Shown in pieces: positions 1 through 7,630 of a DNA stretch of 47,125 bases (position 1 is its first letter; each line of letters opens with the position of its first letter). This DNA comes from Candidatus Omnitrophota bacterium (GTDB lineage Bacteria; Omnitrophota; Gorgyraeia; Pluralincolimonadales; Pluralincolimonadaceae), in NCBI GenBank assembly GCA_030695925.1, contig JAUYOH010000129.1, positions 1-47,125 on the forward strand, given 5' to 3'. A program made the position numbers and the translations under genes. The notes below the pieces were generated by a model that made no database searches, had not been told where the DNA came from, and saw only the letters and a list, made by a program, of their open reading frames with translations.

Positions 1-265
1 ATTTCCTGGCAAAATCCTTTAAGGTCCTTAAATTCTCCGCTGACCTTATATCTTTTGCCGGCGCGAAATGGTCGGGCACGATCGCTATCTTCTTATTATC
101 GAATACCTTCTTTGCCCCTGTATGCTCGAACTCGGCGATAGCCAAGGGGGCAGTGATATCGTTACCCAACCCCAAATCGACTTTGCATTCTATTAAATCA
201 CCCGGCGAAATCTCTTTGGCATCGGTATGATTTAATAATATTTTCTCCGTTATCGTGTATCCCAT
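1..265 (-). CDS. leuC: 3-isopropylmalate dehydratase large subunit, N-terminal part (runs off the window)
   Basis: This open frame starts at ATG 265-263 and is still open at base 1, giving 88 codons. It begins MGYTITEKIL and continues with PGDLIECKVD, NDITAPLAI and the stretch VPDHFAPAKDIRSAEN. This is the typical N-terminus of the LeuC/homoaconitase-like large subunit, an Fe-S hydro-lyase that isomerises 2-isopropylmalate to 3-isopropylmalate in leucine synthesis. The cluster-binding cysteines lie further downstream and are outside the window. The start codon abuts the stop codon of the acetyltransferase gene upstream (TAA immediately followed by ATG), so it is the last visible gene of the marC-glgC-nth-thiG-argA operon. 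A homoaconitase or methylthioalkylmalate isomerase role cannot be excluded from the N-terminus alone. Confidence 0.85.
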   Translation of the reverse strand, partial: MGYTITEKILLNHTDAKEISPGDLIECKVDLGLGNDITAPLAIAEFEHTGAKKVFDNKKIAIVPDHFAPAKDIRSAENLRTLKDFARK

Positions 266-712
266 TTATAACCTCTTTATATATGCGACTTCATCGCATT
301 TCGCGAACTTAGAGCAGACAGCGCAATCCGTCCATATCTTCTGTGGAAGCTTGGACTTGTCTATATGCTTGAACCCATATTTCCTAAAAAAAGCCGGTGT
401 CAATGTCAAGGCGAAGGCCTTCTTTATGCCAAGCCGTTTTGCCTCATCCAGGCAGGCATTTAATAATTCGCCGCCGATACCTTTGCCACGCTTGCCGCTA
501 TCGACTGCCAATGATCTTATCTCGGCGAGATCGCCGGCGTAGACATGCAGCGCCGCACAACCCAGCACCTTGCGGTCTTCATAGACCCAAAAATCCCTTA
601 TGGACTCGCATATATCATTCAGTTTGCGCGGAAGCAACATATTCCGCTTGGAATAATATCCTATCAGCCTGTGGATCGCTTTCGTATCCTTTAAGCCGGG
701 CTTCCTGACCAT
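266..712 (-). CDS. argA: Short-form N-acetylglutamate synthase / GNAT acetyltransferase
   Basis: A 148-residue GNAT-fold protein. The acetyl-CoA loop is visible as RGKGIGGELL (about residues 75-84), preceded by the strand LAEIRSLAV (62-70). The C-terminus has the segment FFRKYGF, then KLPQKIWTDC and a Cys-rich tail with C130, C133 and C139. This combination (MVRKP start, EIRSLAV, KIW.DC..C, CDE) is typical of the short stand-alone ArgA-type glutamate N-acetyltransferases that lack the kinase-like domain of E. coli ArgA. The expected reaction is acetyl-CoA plus glutamate to N-acetylglutamate, the first step of arginine synthesis. It lies 1 nt after thiG and abuts leuC, so it is probably co-transcribed with them. 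Family assignment is strong; glutamate specificity is inferred from the signature. Confidence 0.8.
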   Translation of the reverse strand: MVRKPGLKDTKAIHRLIGYYSKRNMLLPRKLNDICESIRDFWVYEDRKVLGCAALHVYAGDLAEIRSLAVDSGKRGKGIGGELLNACLDEAKRLGIKKAFALTLTPAFFRKYGFKHIDKSKLPQKIWTDCAVCSKFAKCDEVAYIKRL

Positions 713-713
713 C

Positions 714-1490
714 TTATCTTATGATCCCTTCCGTGGGGCTTGATGGTGAGGCATATTGTTTCTTTGGTATCCTGCCGGCTAAGTAAGCCATCCTGCCCGC
801 CTCGACCGCGAGCCTCATCGCCCGGGCCATAGCGACCGGGTCATTGGCACCCGCTATCCCGGTATTCATAAGAACACCGTCGCAACCCAGCTCCATCGCG
901 ACCGCGGCGTCCGAAGCGGTCCCCACACCCGCATCGACTATAACCGGGACCTTGACCGCCTCTAATATAAATCTTATGGCCACGGGGTTTAGTATCCCCA
1001 TCCCTGAGCCGATAGGCGCCGCAAGCGGCATAACGCACGCCGCGCCGGCATCCGCTAATTTCTTCGCCATAATGGGGTCGTCGTTCGTGTACGGCATGAC
1101 GACGAATCCTTCTTTAACCAATATCTTGGTCGCTTCCAGCAAGGCCAGTGTATCAGGAAGGAGTGTCTTCTCGTCGCCAATCACCTCTAATTTGACCATA
1201 TCCGATAGGCCCATGCCGCGCGCGATGCGGGCCACACGGACCGCTTCCTCCGCTGTATAGCAACCCGCGGTATTAGGCAATATAGTATATTTATTTGGGT
1301 CTATATGGTCAAGTAAAGATTCTTTTTTGGGATCGTCCAGATTGAGGCGCCTTATCGCGACAGTCACTATCTCGGCACCGGCTGCCTCAAGCGCCTTCTT
1401 CATGAGCTCGAAATTGGCATACTTTCCGGTTCCGACCAAAAGTCTCGACTTAAATTCTCTTTTTCCTATCTTTAACGTTTTATCTTCCAT
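714..1490 (-). CDS. thiG: Thiazole synthase ThiG
   Basis: A 258-residue (beta/alpha)8 barrel enzyme that condenses 1-deoxy-D-xylulose 5-phosphate, dehydroglycine and ThiS-thiocarboxylate sulfur into the thiazole phosphate of thiamine. Family landmarks are [12 protein letters not shown] near the start, the Schiff-base lysine in MVKLEVIGD (K100), [24 protein letters not shown], the phosphate-binding stretch [13 protein letters not shown] and the C-terminal SSPTEGII. Length is normal. The first 11 bases overlap the end of nth. No thiS, thiF or thiH is seen beside it, so the sulfur carrier and dehydroglycine source must be encoded elsewhere. No TPP riboswitch is visible because the gene is internal to an operon. 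Confidence 0.95.
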   Translation of the reverse strand: MEDKTLKIGKREFKSRLLVGTGKYANFELMKKALEAAGAEIVTVAIRRLNLDDPKKESLLDHIDPNKYTILPNTAGCYTAEEAVRVARIARGMGLSDMVKLEVIGDEKTLLPDTLALLEATKILVKEGFVVMPYTNDDPIMAKKLADAGAACVMPLAAPIGSGMGILNPVAIRFILEAVKVPVIVDAGVGTASDAAVAMELGCDGVLMNTGIAGANDPVAMARAMRLAVEAGRMAYLAGRIPKKQYASPSSPTEGIIR

Positions 1491-2145
1491 ATCTTTCCTT
1501 ATAATATTTGCACAACCTTTTTAAATCGCAGATCCCGCATCGCGGATTCCTCGCTACGCAAATTTCTCTTCCGTGCGATATCAGATTTATATGGAACTCG
1601 TAAATAAGGCCCTTCGGCACGACGGCGCTGAAATACTCCTGCGCCTCTTCGTGCGTGGCCTTCTCATCCAATATGCCGAGCCTCTTTGTGACTCTGTGGA
1701 TATGCGTATCCACCGGCATTATCGGTTTTCCGAAAGAGAACAAGAGCACTACCGCCGCGGTCTTCGGTCCGATACCCTTGATGGATCTTAAAAAGGCGTA
1801 GCCCTCTTTCGTATTTAGGCCACGTAAAAATCTTAGACTCAAAGAGCCGCGTCTTCTCTTTATCTCCTCTAAGGCCTCTCTGATCCTCGGCGTTTTTACG
1901 TTTGCGAGGCCGGCTATTTTGATCTCGCGTCTTATCGCCGCGACCTTGGATTTTCTCAGCGCGTCCCAATTTTTAAAACGCTTTTTTAAATTATTATAGG
2001 CGCGAAAGGAATTCCTGTCAGAGGTATTTTGCGAGAGGATCGTCTTTACTAATTCGCCTACGGGGTCTGTCTGCTTTGTGAATTTGCGGCGCCCGAAATT
2101 CCTGCGCAATAACTTAACAACCGCCGAAATCTTGGAGGGCCGCAT
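1480..2145 (-). CDS. nth: Endonuclease III (DNA glycosylase/AP lyase)
   Basis: A 221-residue HhH-GPD DNA glycosylase for oxidised pyrimidines. The helix-hairpin-helix with the catalytic lysine is [13 protein letters not shown] (K128), followed by the catalytic aspartate in [10 protein letters not shown] (D146). A [4Fe-4S] cluster motif C-x6-C-x2-C-x5-C is formed by C196, C203, C206 and C212. All key residues of the Nth family are present. The start follows glgC directly (glgC stops at 2146 and this ORF starts at 2145 in the opposite coordinate sense, with no gap). The 3' end overlaps thiG by 11 bases. The N-terminus ([18 protein letters not shown]) is a little shorter in sequence similarity than E. 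coli Nth but the domain is complete. Confidence 0.93.
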   Translation of the reverse strand: MRPSKISAVVKLLRRNFGRRKFTKQTDPVGELVKTILSQNTSDRNSFRAYNNLKKRFKNWDALRKSKVAAIRREIKIAGLANVKTPRIREALEEIKRRRGSLSLRFLRGLNTKEGYAFLRSIKGIGPKTAAVVLLFSFGKPIMPVDTHIHRVTKRLGILDEKATHEEAQEYFSAVVPKGLIYEFHINLISHGREICVARNPRCGICDLKRLCKYYKERYGR

Positions 2146-3375
2146 CTATTTCTCAATCACTGTGCCCTTCGCGACTACCACCAAGCCCGACTCCGTTACC
2201 GTAAACCTTTTCTTGTCCTCCTCCGGGTCATAGCCGATCTCCGTGCCCTGCGGGATCGTGACGTCCTTGTCTATTATCGCCCGTTTTATCTTGGCGTTAC
2301 GGCCGATATCTACGCCTTCCATGATGACCGAGTCCGCCACATGCGAATAACTATTGACGCGGACATTTGGAGAAAGTACTGAACGCTCTATCGTGCCGCC
2401 CGAGATTATGCATCCGCCGGAGATCATCGAATCATACGCCGCACCGATGCGATTTCCGTCATCGCCGCCGGCGAATATAAATTTCGCGGGAGGGCACTTC
2501 TCCATGTAAGTCCTGATCGGCCAATCCTTGTCGTATAGATTAAATATCGGCGTGACCTGTACTAGGTCCATATTGGCTTCGTAATATGCCTCCAGGGTCC
2601 CTATATCGCGCCAGTATTGCGCCTCTTTCTTGTTCTCGTCCTTAAAATTATACGCGTATACTTTCGCCTTCTTGGCTACCATCGCCGGAAGTATGTTCTT
2701 TCCGAAGTCGTGTTTGCTCTCCTCATTCTGAGCGTCGGCGGTCAGTTCTTCCCTCAGCACAGAGGTATTAAAGACGTAGATGCCCATCGAGGCATAAACG
2801 TGCTTAGGATCTTGCGGTATCGTCTTCGGCACTTTCGGTTTCTCTTCAAAACCCAATATCCTGCTGTCGCGGTCGACTTCAATTATCCCGAATTGGCTGG
2901 CTTCTTTTTTATCGACTTCCACGACCGCGACCGTGCAGTCCGCCTTCTTGGCGATATGATAGTCCAGCATCTCGCCATAGTTCATCTTGTAAATATGGTC
3001 GCCGGCAAGTATCAGGACATACTCGGGTTTCTCGGTATCGACAAAATACAGGTTCTGGTATATCGAGTCCGCGGTCCCCATATACCAACTCTCGCGAACC
3101 CTCATCTGCGCCGGGACGATATCGATATACTCGCCTAATTCTGCGTCGAAGATATTCCATCCAAGCCTCAGGTGCCTAATGAGCGAATTACACTTATATT
3201 GTATCAGGACGTGGATCTTGCGGATTCCGGAATTGATGCAGTTGGAGAGGGTGACGTCTATTATCCTGTATATACCGCCGAACGGCACCGCGGGCTTGGT
3301 CCTGTCTCTTGTAAGGGGGTAGAGACGCTCCCCTTTCCCGCCCGCCATTATGAACGTTACTATATTCTTTCTCAT
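2146..3375 (-). CDS. glgC: Glucose-1-phosphate adenylyltransferase
   Basis: A 409-residue ADP-glucose pyrophosphorylase, the committed step of bacterial glycogen synthesis (ATP + glucose 1-phosphate to ADP-glucose). The nucleotidyltransferase domain opens with FIMAGGKGERLYPLT, followed by RTKPAVPFGG, IDVTLSNC and the substrate loop SWYMGTADS (about 97-103). The catalytic aspartate lies in ILAGDHIYKMNY (D126). The C-terminal third has left-handed beta-helix hexapeptide character (SVLSPNVRVNSYSHVADSVI, then RNAKIKRAIIDKDVTIP). Length is normal. No glycogen synthase, branching enzyme or phosphorylase gene is seen here, so its pathway partners are elsewhere. It sits between marC and nth with 0-1 nt spacing. 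Confidence 0.95.
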   Translation of the reverse strand: MRKNIVTFIMAGGKGERLYPLTRDRTKPAVPFGGIYRIIDVTLSNCINSGIRKIHVLIQYKCNSLIRHLRLGWNIFDAELGEYIDIVPAQMRVRESWYMGTADSIYQNLYFVDTEKPEYVLILAGDHIYKMNYGEMLDYHIAKKADCTVAVVEVDKKEASQFGIIEVDRDSRILGFEEKPKVPKTIPQDPKHVYASMGIYVFNTSVLREELTADAQNEESKHDFGKNILPAMVAKKAKVYAYNFKDENKKEAQYWRDIGTLEAYYEANMDLVQVTPIFNLYDKDWPIRTYMEKCPPAKFIFAGGDDGNRIGAAYDSMISGGCIISGGTIERSVLSPNVRVNSYSHVADSVIMEGVDIGRNAKIKRAIIDKDVTIPQGTEIGYDPEEDKKRFTVTESGLVVVAKGTVIEK

Positions 3376-3376
3376 C

Positions 3377-4006
3377 TTATTTCTTAGCGGACATCACGAA
3401 AGAGATTATTTCCAGCAGGCCTATCCTTATCATCATGACCGCGATCGCCGCCAGAAATATGTCCGCCACCTTGGATAATGCCCGCGCGCCGCCCTTTCCC
3501 ATCAGTTTGATGAGAGTATCCGCTTTCGATAGGAGAAGCCACGTAATACCCATGTTGAGGATAAGCGATACGGTCGTCGGGATAATCCCGTAGGCCTCTC
3601 GCATGACAAGGACTGTAGTCAGTACCGCGGGACCGGTGATCAAAGGCGTTCCTAAGGGGAAAATGCCGACATCCGTCGTAACATGGCTTCTCTTTTCCTC
3701 GCCCGGCAATAACAGATGTACGGACAGGATAAGGAGCAAGATCCCGCCCGCTATCCTGAAATCAGGAATCGTTACACCCATCAGCCTCAATAAGATATTG
3801 CCTAAAAACATAAAGACGAATGCGACGATGGTCGCGACTATCAGGCTGTTTAGGACGACCTTGTGCCTTTGGTTTTCCTTCATCCCTTCTGTCAGGGACA
3901 GGTAAAGCGGCATAGTCCCTAAGGCGTTGACTGCCACGAAGATAGGGATAAAACTAAGGACGTACGGCGCTACCGGCGCCAGCGTGTGTAAAAGTTTATT
4001 TATCAT
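3377..4006 (-). CDS. MarC-family integral membrane protein
   Basis: A 209-residue inner-membrane protein with about six hydrophobic segments and the MarC (UPF0056) signatures: FIPIFVAVNALGTMPLYLSL near the N-terminus, FRIAGGILLLILSVHLL in the middle and GIFPLGTPLITGPAVLTTV in the second half. The biochemical role of the family is not established; the old link to multiple antibiotic resistance has not held up. It is the first gene of the left-hand operon, and a good promoter (4016-4044) lies directly upstream. There is no clear ribosome-binding site in front of ATG 4006-4004, in keeping with a very short leader. Confidence 0.88.
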   Translation of the reverse strand: MINKLLHTLAPVAPYVLSFIPIFVAVNALGTMPLYLSLTEGMKENQRHKVVLNSLIVATIVAFVFMFLGNILLRLMGVTIPDFRIAGGILLLILSVHLLLPGEEKRSHVTTDVGIFPLGTPLITGPAVLTTVLVMREAYGIIPTTVSLILNMGITWLLLSKADTLIKLMGKGGARALSKVADIFLAAIAVMMIRIGLLEIISFVMSAKK

Positions 4007-4015
4007 AGTAGGATA

Positions 4016-4044
4016 ATTATATACGAAACGGGCAGAAAATGCAA
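4016..4044 (-). promoter_or_regulatory. Sigma-70-type promoter for marC operon
   Basis: Read on the minus strand, TTGCAT (4044-4039) and TATAAT (4021-4016) are separated by exactly 17 bases. The -10 box is perfect and the -35 box matches 4 of 6. Only 9 bases separate the -10 box from the marC ATG, so the predicted transcript would start within about 1-4 bases of the start codon. The site lies in the 42-base gap between the end of oppF and marC, the natural place for a new transcription unit. Confidence 0.7.
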
Positions 4045-4048
4045 CCTG

Positions 4049-5035
4049 TTAATTTTTAGATTCCAATAACTGCCGCGTTCTGGGCGGGCAGGCCACAAGA
4101 TGGCCCGGCTTTACCTCTTTCAACGGCGGCTCCTCGACTTTACATTGAGGTTCCGCGTAAGGACAGCGCGGATGGAACTTGCATCCCGGCGGCGGAGATA
4201 TCGGTGAGGGCGGTTCGCCCTTTGCGATAAGCGCCTTTTTCTTTCTTTCCTGCCCCATCGCTACGGCGGAAAATAGCGCCTCGGTATAGGGATGTATGGG
4301 TAAAGAATATAGTTCTTCGGTCGATGAAAACTCAAAGACTCTTCCCAGGTACATCACCATCACGTAATCGGAGACTGCTTCTATGACGCGCAGGTCATGT
4401 GATATGAATAAATACGAAAGATTCAATTCCTTCTGCAGGTCAGCCAGTAATTTCAGTATCTGCGCCTGAATGGAGAGGTCAAGTGACGAGACCGGTTCAT
4501 CGCAGATTATAAGTTTAGGTTCTGTCGCCAAAGCCCTGGCTATTCCTATCCTCTGCCGCTCCCCGCCGCTAAACTGGTGAGGATACCTATTTATGTATTC
4601 CGGTTTTAATCCGACTTTGGCCAGTAATTTTTTTGCCTTATCGATCCTCTCCTGCCTCGTCCCTATTTTATGGACTAAGAGCGGCTCTGTCAATATCTCA
4701 CCTATCTTCATCCTTGGGTTCAGCGAGTTATAAGGATCTTGAAATATAATTTGCATGTCTTTTCTTAAAATGCGCATCTGGTCTTGGCGCAAATCGGTTA
4801 TCTTTCTTTCATTAAAAATCACATTTCCAGCCGTCGGTTTTAAGAGATTAAGCACGATGCGCGCCAAAGTCGTCTTGCCGCAGCCCGACTCCCCCACCAC
4901 ACCCAAGGTCTCGCCCGCCCTTAATTCAAAGGATATGCCGTCAACGGCCTTGACCTCGCCTATTACCTGGCGGCTAAACCCCCGCTCGACCGGAAAATAT
5001 TTCTTTATATCCTTGACCGACAATAACGGTTTCAT
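4049..5035 (-). CDS. oppF: Oligopeptide/dipeptide ABC transporter ATP-binding protein (OppF/DppF type)
   Basis: A 328-residue cytoplasmic ATPase that powers peptide import. It shows Walker A GESGCGKT (48-55), the Q-loop IIFQDPYNSLNP, the ABC signature FSGGERQR (155-162), Walker B LIICDEP (175-181) and the H-loop FISHDL. The C-terminal oligo/HPY extension is complete: HPYTEALFSA, then a cysteine motif (GCKFHPRC, PQC, VAC) that matches the Fe-S/Cys region of OppF-type subunits. It overlaps oppD by 4 bases (ATGA) and is the last gene of the five-gene transporter operon. The substrate may be oligopeptide, dipeptide or another solute handled by this family. Confidence 0.9.
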   Translation of the reverse strand: MKPLLSVKDIKKYFPVERGFSRQVIGEVKAVDGISFELRAGETLGVVGESGCGKTTLARIVLNLLKPTAGNVIFNERKITDLRQDQMRILRKDMQIIFQDPYNSLNPRMKIGEILTEPLLVHKIGTRQERIDKAKKLLAKVGLKPEYINRYPHQFSGGERQRIGIARALATEPKLIICDEPVSSLDLSIQAQILKLLADLQKELNLSYLFISHDLRVIEAVSDYVMVMYLGRVFEFSSTEELYSLPIHPYTEALFSAVAMGQERKKKALIAKGEPPSPISPPPGCKFHPRCPYAEPQCKVEEPPLKEVKPGHLVACPPRTRQLLESKN

Positions 5036-5832
5036 ATTCTATGGCCTGACATCTTAGGGATGCAATCTATCAACCTCTGCGTATACGGATGCGACGGCTT
5101 CCTGTAAATTATGGCGGTATCGCCATATTCGACGACTTGGCCTTCCTGCATCACAGCTGTCTTCTCCGCGACCTGAGCGACAATCGAGAGGTCATGGGTT
5201 ATAAGAATAATAGTAAGCTGCAATTCTTCTTTCAGATGGACTAACAAATCAAGTATCTGCGCCTGAATGGTCACATCAAGCGCGGTAGTCGGCTCATCGG
5301 CTATCAATAGTCTCGGCTTGCAGGATATCGCCATCGCAATCATCGCGCGCTGTTTCATTCCGCCCGACAATTGGTGAGGGTAAGCATACATGATGTCTTT
5401 AGGCGCCGGCATACCCACTTCCTTCAGGGCCGCAACCGCGATGTCAAATGATTCTTCTTTCTTTACCTTTTGATGAAGTTCTATGCCCTCTATAAGTTGT
5501 TCCCCTATCGTAAAGACCGGATTAAGCGAGGTCGCCGGGTCCTGAAATACATAAGATATTTTGGCCCCTCTTATTTTTCTTAGGTCTTCCTCTGCCGATT
5601 TAAGCAGGTCTCTGCCATCGAATAAGATCTCGCCGGATGCGATCTCAGCCGCCTTCGGCAGAAGTTTCGTCACCGAGAGCGCAGTCAACGTCTTACCTGA
5701 GCCCGACTCTCCGACCAGCCCCAATATCTCTCCCTCGTAGACTTTCAAATTTACGCCGCGGAGCACCTCAACAGGCTTTGCGTCCTGCGAAAAATTGAGA
5801 TATAAATCTTTGATCTCCAATAAGACGCTCAT
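5032..5832 (-). CDS. oppD: Oligopeptide/dipeptide ABC transporter ATP-binding protein (OppD/DppD type, short)
   Basis: A 266-residue ATPase partner of OppF. Walker A is GESGSGKT (41-48), the Q-loop is [12 protein letters not shown], the signature is LSGGMKQR (155-162) and Walker B is [12 protein letters not shown] (175-186), followed by the H-loop ITHDLS. The protein ends soon after the HPYTQRL motif, about 50-60 residues shorter than typical OppD/DppD proteins, so it lacks the C-terminal cysteine extension that OppF keeps. The stop codon overlaps the oppF start in the usual ATGA way, so the short form looks genuine and not a frameshift. It overlaps oppC by 4 bases. Confidence 0.9.
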   Translation of the reverse strand: MSVLLEIKDLYLNFSQDAKPVEVLRGVNLKVYEGEILGLVGESGSGKTLTALSVTKLLPKAAEIASGEILFDGRDLLKSAEEDLRKIRGAKISYVFQDPATSLNPVFTIGEQLIEGIELHQKVKKEESFDIAVAALKEVGMPAPKDIMYAYPHQLSGGMKQRAMIAMAISCKPRLLIADEPTTALDVTIQAQILDLLVHLKEELQLTIILITHDLSIVAQVAEKTAVMQEGQVVEYGDTAIIYRKPSHPYTQRLIDCIPKMSGHRI

Positions 5833-6653
5833 CTTTTTTCTTCTCTTTGCGGATTGAAGAATTCGCGCAACCCCTCCCCGAGGAGGTTATACCCCAATAC
5901 CGTTATCAAAATAGCCAGACCCGGAAATACCGTGATCCACCACGCTATCCCCAGAGTCGATTTCGCCTCGGTAAGGATATTCCCCCAACTTGGGCTTGGC
6001 GGCTGGACGCCGAGGCCCAAGAAGCTTAATCCCGATTCAAGCAGTATCGCGCCGGCAACACCCAATGTGGCGCTTACCAAGACCGGGCCGATTCCGTTAG
6101 GTATAAGATGGCGGGTTATTATCCTTAAATCGCTTGCCCCTATCGCGCGCGCGGCCTCTACAAATTCCCGCTCTTTTAAACTCAATATCTCGGCGCGGAT
6201 AAGCCGTGCAACCCCCATCCAGTTCGTAACGCCGATTATGATCATAATATTCCAGATGCTCGGCCCTAATACAGCGATAGTAGAAAGTATTAGGAAAAAC
6301 GTCGGAAAACATAACATTATATCGATGCTTCTGGATATAACGCTGTCCGCCCAGCCGCCGTAATAACCAGCCATTGAGCCGAGAATCATTCCTATTAAGA
6401 CAGCGATACCGACCGCGACAAATCCCACGCTTAACGATATCCTCGCCCCGAAGAGCATCCGGCTGAATAGGTCGCGCCCCAACGAGTCTGTCCCAAATAA
6501 ATGTTCGTGTGACGGCCCAATAAGCGCCTTCTCGAGATCTATGCTGTTCGGGTCATGCTTTGTGATAAACGGAGCGCATACCGCCAGGACAATCATCACC
6601 CCGACAATGACCGCGCCGCTTAAGAAAAGTTTATTTTTGGCAAATATCCTCAT
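5829..6653 (-). CDS. oppC: Peptide ABC transporter permease (OppC/DppC type)
   Basis: A 274-residue inner-membrane permease of the BPD_transp_1 family. The N-terminal transmembrane segment ([20 protein letters not shown]) is followed by the OppC-type region [24 protein letters not shown], which is diagnostic for the C subunit. The EAA loop that contacts the ATPases is visible at [17 protein letters not shown], and the C-terminus has [19 protein letters not shown], another OppC hallmark. Five further hydrophobic segments can be counted. Overlaps of 4 bases with oppB and oppD show translational coupling. It forms the translocation pore together with OppB. Confidence 0.92.
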   Translation of the reverse strand: MRIFAKNKLFLSGAVIVGVMIVLAVCAPFITKHDPNSIDLEKALIGPSHEHLFGTDSLGRDLFSRMLFGARISLSVGFVAVGIAVLIGMILGSMAGYYGGWADSVISRSIDIMLCFPTFFLILSTIAVLGPSIWNIMIIIGVTNWMGVARLIRAEILSLKEREFVEAARAIGASDLRIITRHLIPNGIGPVLVSATLGVAGAILLESGLSFLGLGVQPPSPSWGNILTEAKSTLGIAWWITVFPGLAILITVLGYNLLGEGLREFFNPQREEKR

Positions 6654-7630
6654 CGCTTCCCGCTCAAACGGATCCTTGGGTCGACACAGGCATACATGAT
6701 ATCCGCTATCAAGTTGCCTAATAGGGTAAGTATCGCACCGATAAAGAGAATCCCCATAATTATGGGGTAATCCCTCGCCATCACCGAATCGAAGAATAAT
6801 TTTCCCATGCCCGGAATGGCGAATATGGACTCGAATATGACGCTTCCGCCTATCAAGCCGGGAACCGAGAGCCCTATAATGGTCACTATCGGCAAAAGGG
6901 CATTTCTCAAGGCGTGTTTGTAGACGACGCTTCTTTCGGACAACCCCTTGGCCCTGGCGGTCCTGATAAAATCTTTATGCAGGACTTCCAACATACTCGT
7001 CCGCATATAACGCGAGATGCCGGCAAGCCCGCCGAACGCCGAAATGGATACCGGCAGGATAAGGTGGCGCGTGAGGTCAAGCAGTTTTCCAAGGAAACTA
7101 TATTGTTCGAAATCGAGCGACTTTATGCCTAATATCGGAAGCCAGCCCAGATATACGCCAAACAAACTCATCGCCAATAAAGCAAGCCAAAAAGTCGGCA
7201 TCGCGAATCCGAGGAATACAAATATTGTCGAGAACTTATCAAATAATGAATTTTCCCTGACCGCGCTTGCGATCCCTATCGGCACCGCGATGAGGAATAT
7301 AAGCGCCAGCGAAAGGATGTTTATCGTAATTGTAACCGGTATACGTTCAAAGATCTTTTGTGAAACAGGCCTATCATCCGTAAAAGAACTGCCGAGGTCG
7401 AACCTTGCCAGTTTATTTATCCACCGCCAGTATTGAACATGGATCGGCTTGTCCAGACCGTAGAGTCTATCGAGCTTCTCCCTCGCCTCAAGGGTTATCT
7501 TCGGCGACATCTCAGCCTGCAGGCGCGTGGGTTTCCCCGGCGAGAGGTGAATTACGAAAAATGTTATCACCGTTATACCGAACAAGACCGGTACCAGACC
7601 CAAAAGCCGCCTTAATAAATAATTTACCAT
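6650..7630 (-). CDS. oppB: Peptide ABC transporter permease (OppB/DppB type)
   Basis: A 326-residue inner-membrane permease. It opens with the OppB/DppB signature [20 protein letters not shown] and FFVIHLSPG, then a long periplasmic loop (about residues 35-95) and the core permease domain. The EAA loop is [20 protein letters not shown], and the C-terminus has [20 protein letters not shown] and the closing VDPRIRL. These are characteristic of the B subunit. The start ATG (7630-7628) overlaps the end of oppA by 7 bases. It pairs with OppC to form the channel; no substrate specificity can be read from the permease. Confidence 0.92.
   Translation of the reverse strand: MVNYLLRRLLGLVPVLFGITVITFFVIHLSPGKPTRLQAEMSPKITLEAREKLDRLYGLDKPIHVQYWRWINKLARFDLGSSFTDDRPVSQKIFERIPVTITINILSLALIFLIAVPIGIASAVRENSLFDKFSTIFVFLGFAMPTFWLALLAMSLFGVYLGWLPILGIKSLDFEQYSFLGKLLDLTRHLILPVSISAFGGLAGISRYMRTSMLEVLHKDFIRTARAKGLSERSVVYKHALRNALLPIVTIIGLSVPGLIGGSVIFESIFAIPGMGKLFFDSVMARDYPIIMGILFIGAILTLLGNLIADIMYACVDPRIRLSGKR

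Noticed and set aside
1480-1490. nth-thiG overlap as a possible frameshift or fusion
   Set aside because: Both proteins are complete with all motifs; an 11-base overlap is ordinary in this compact genome.
2617-3138. Plus-strand open frame of 173 codons opposite glgC
   Set aside because: Fully antisense to glgC with no ribosome-binding site or known domain; a by-product of the codon bias of glgC.
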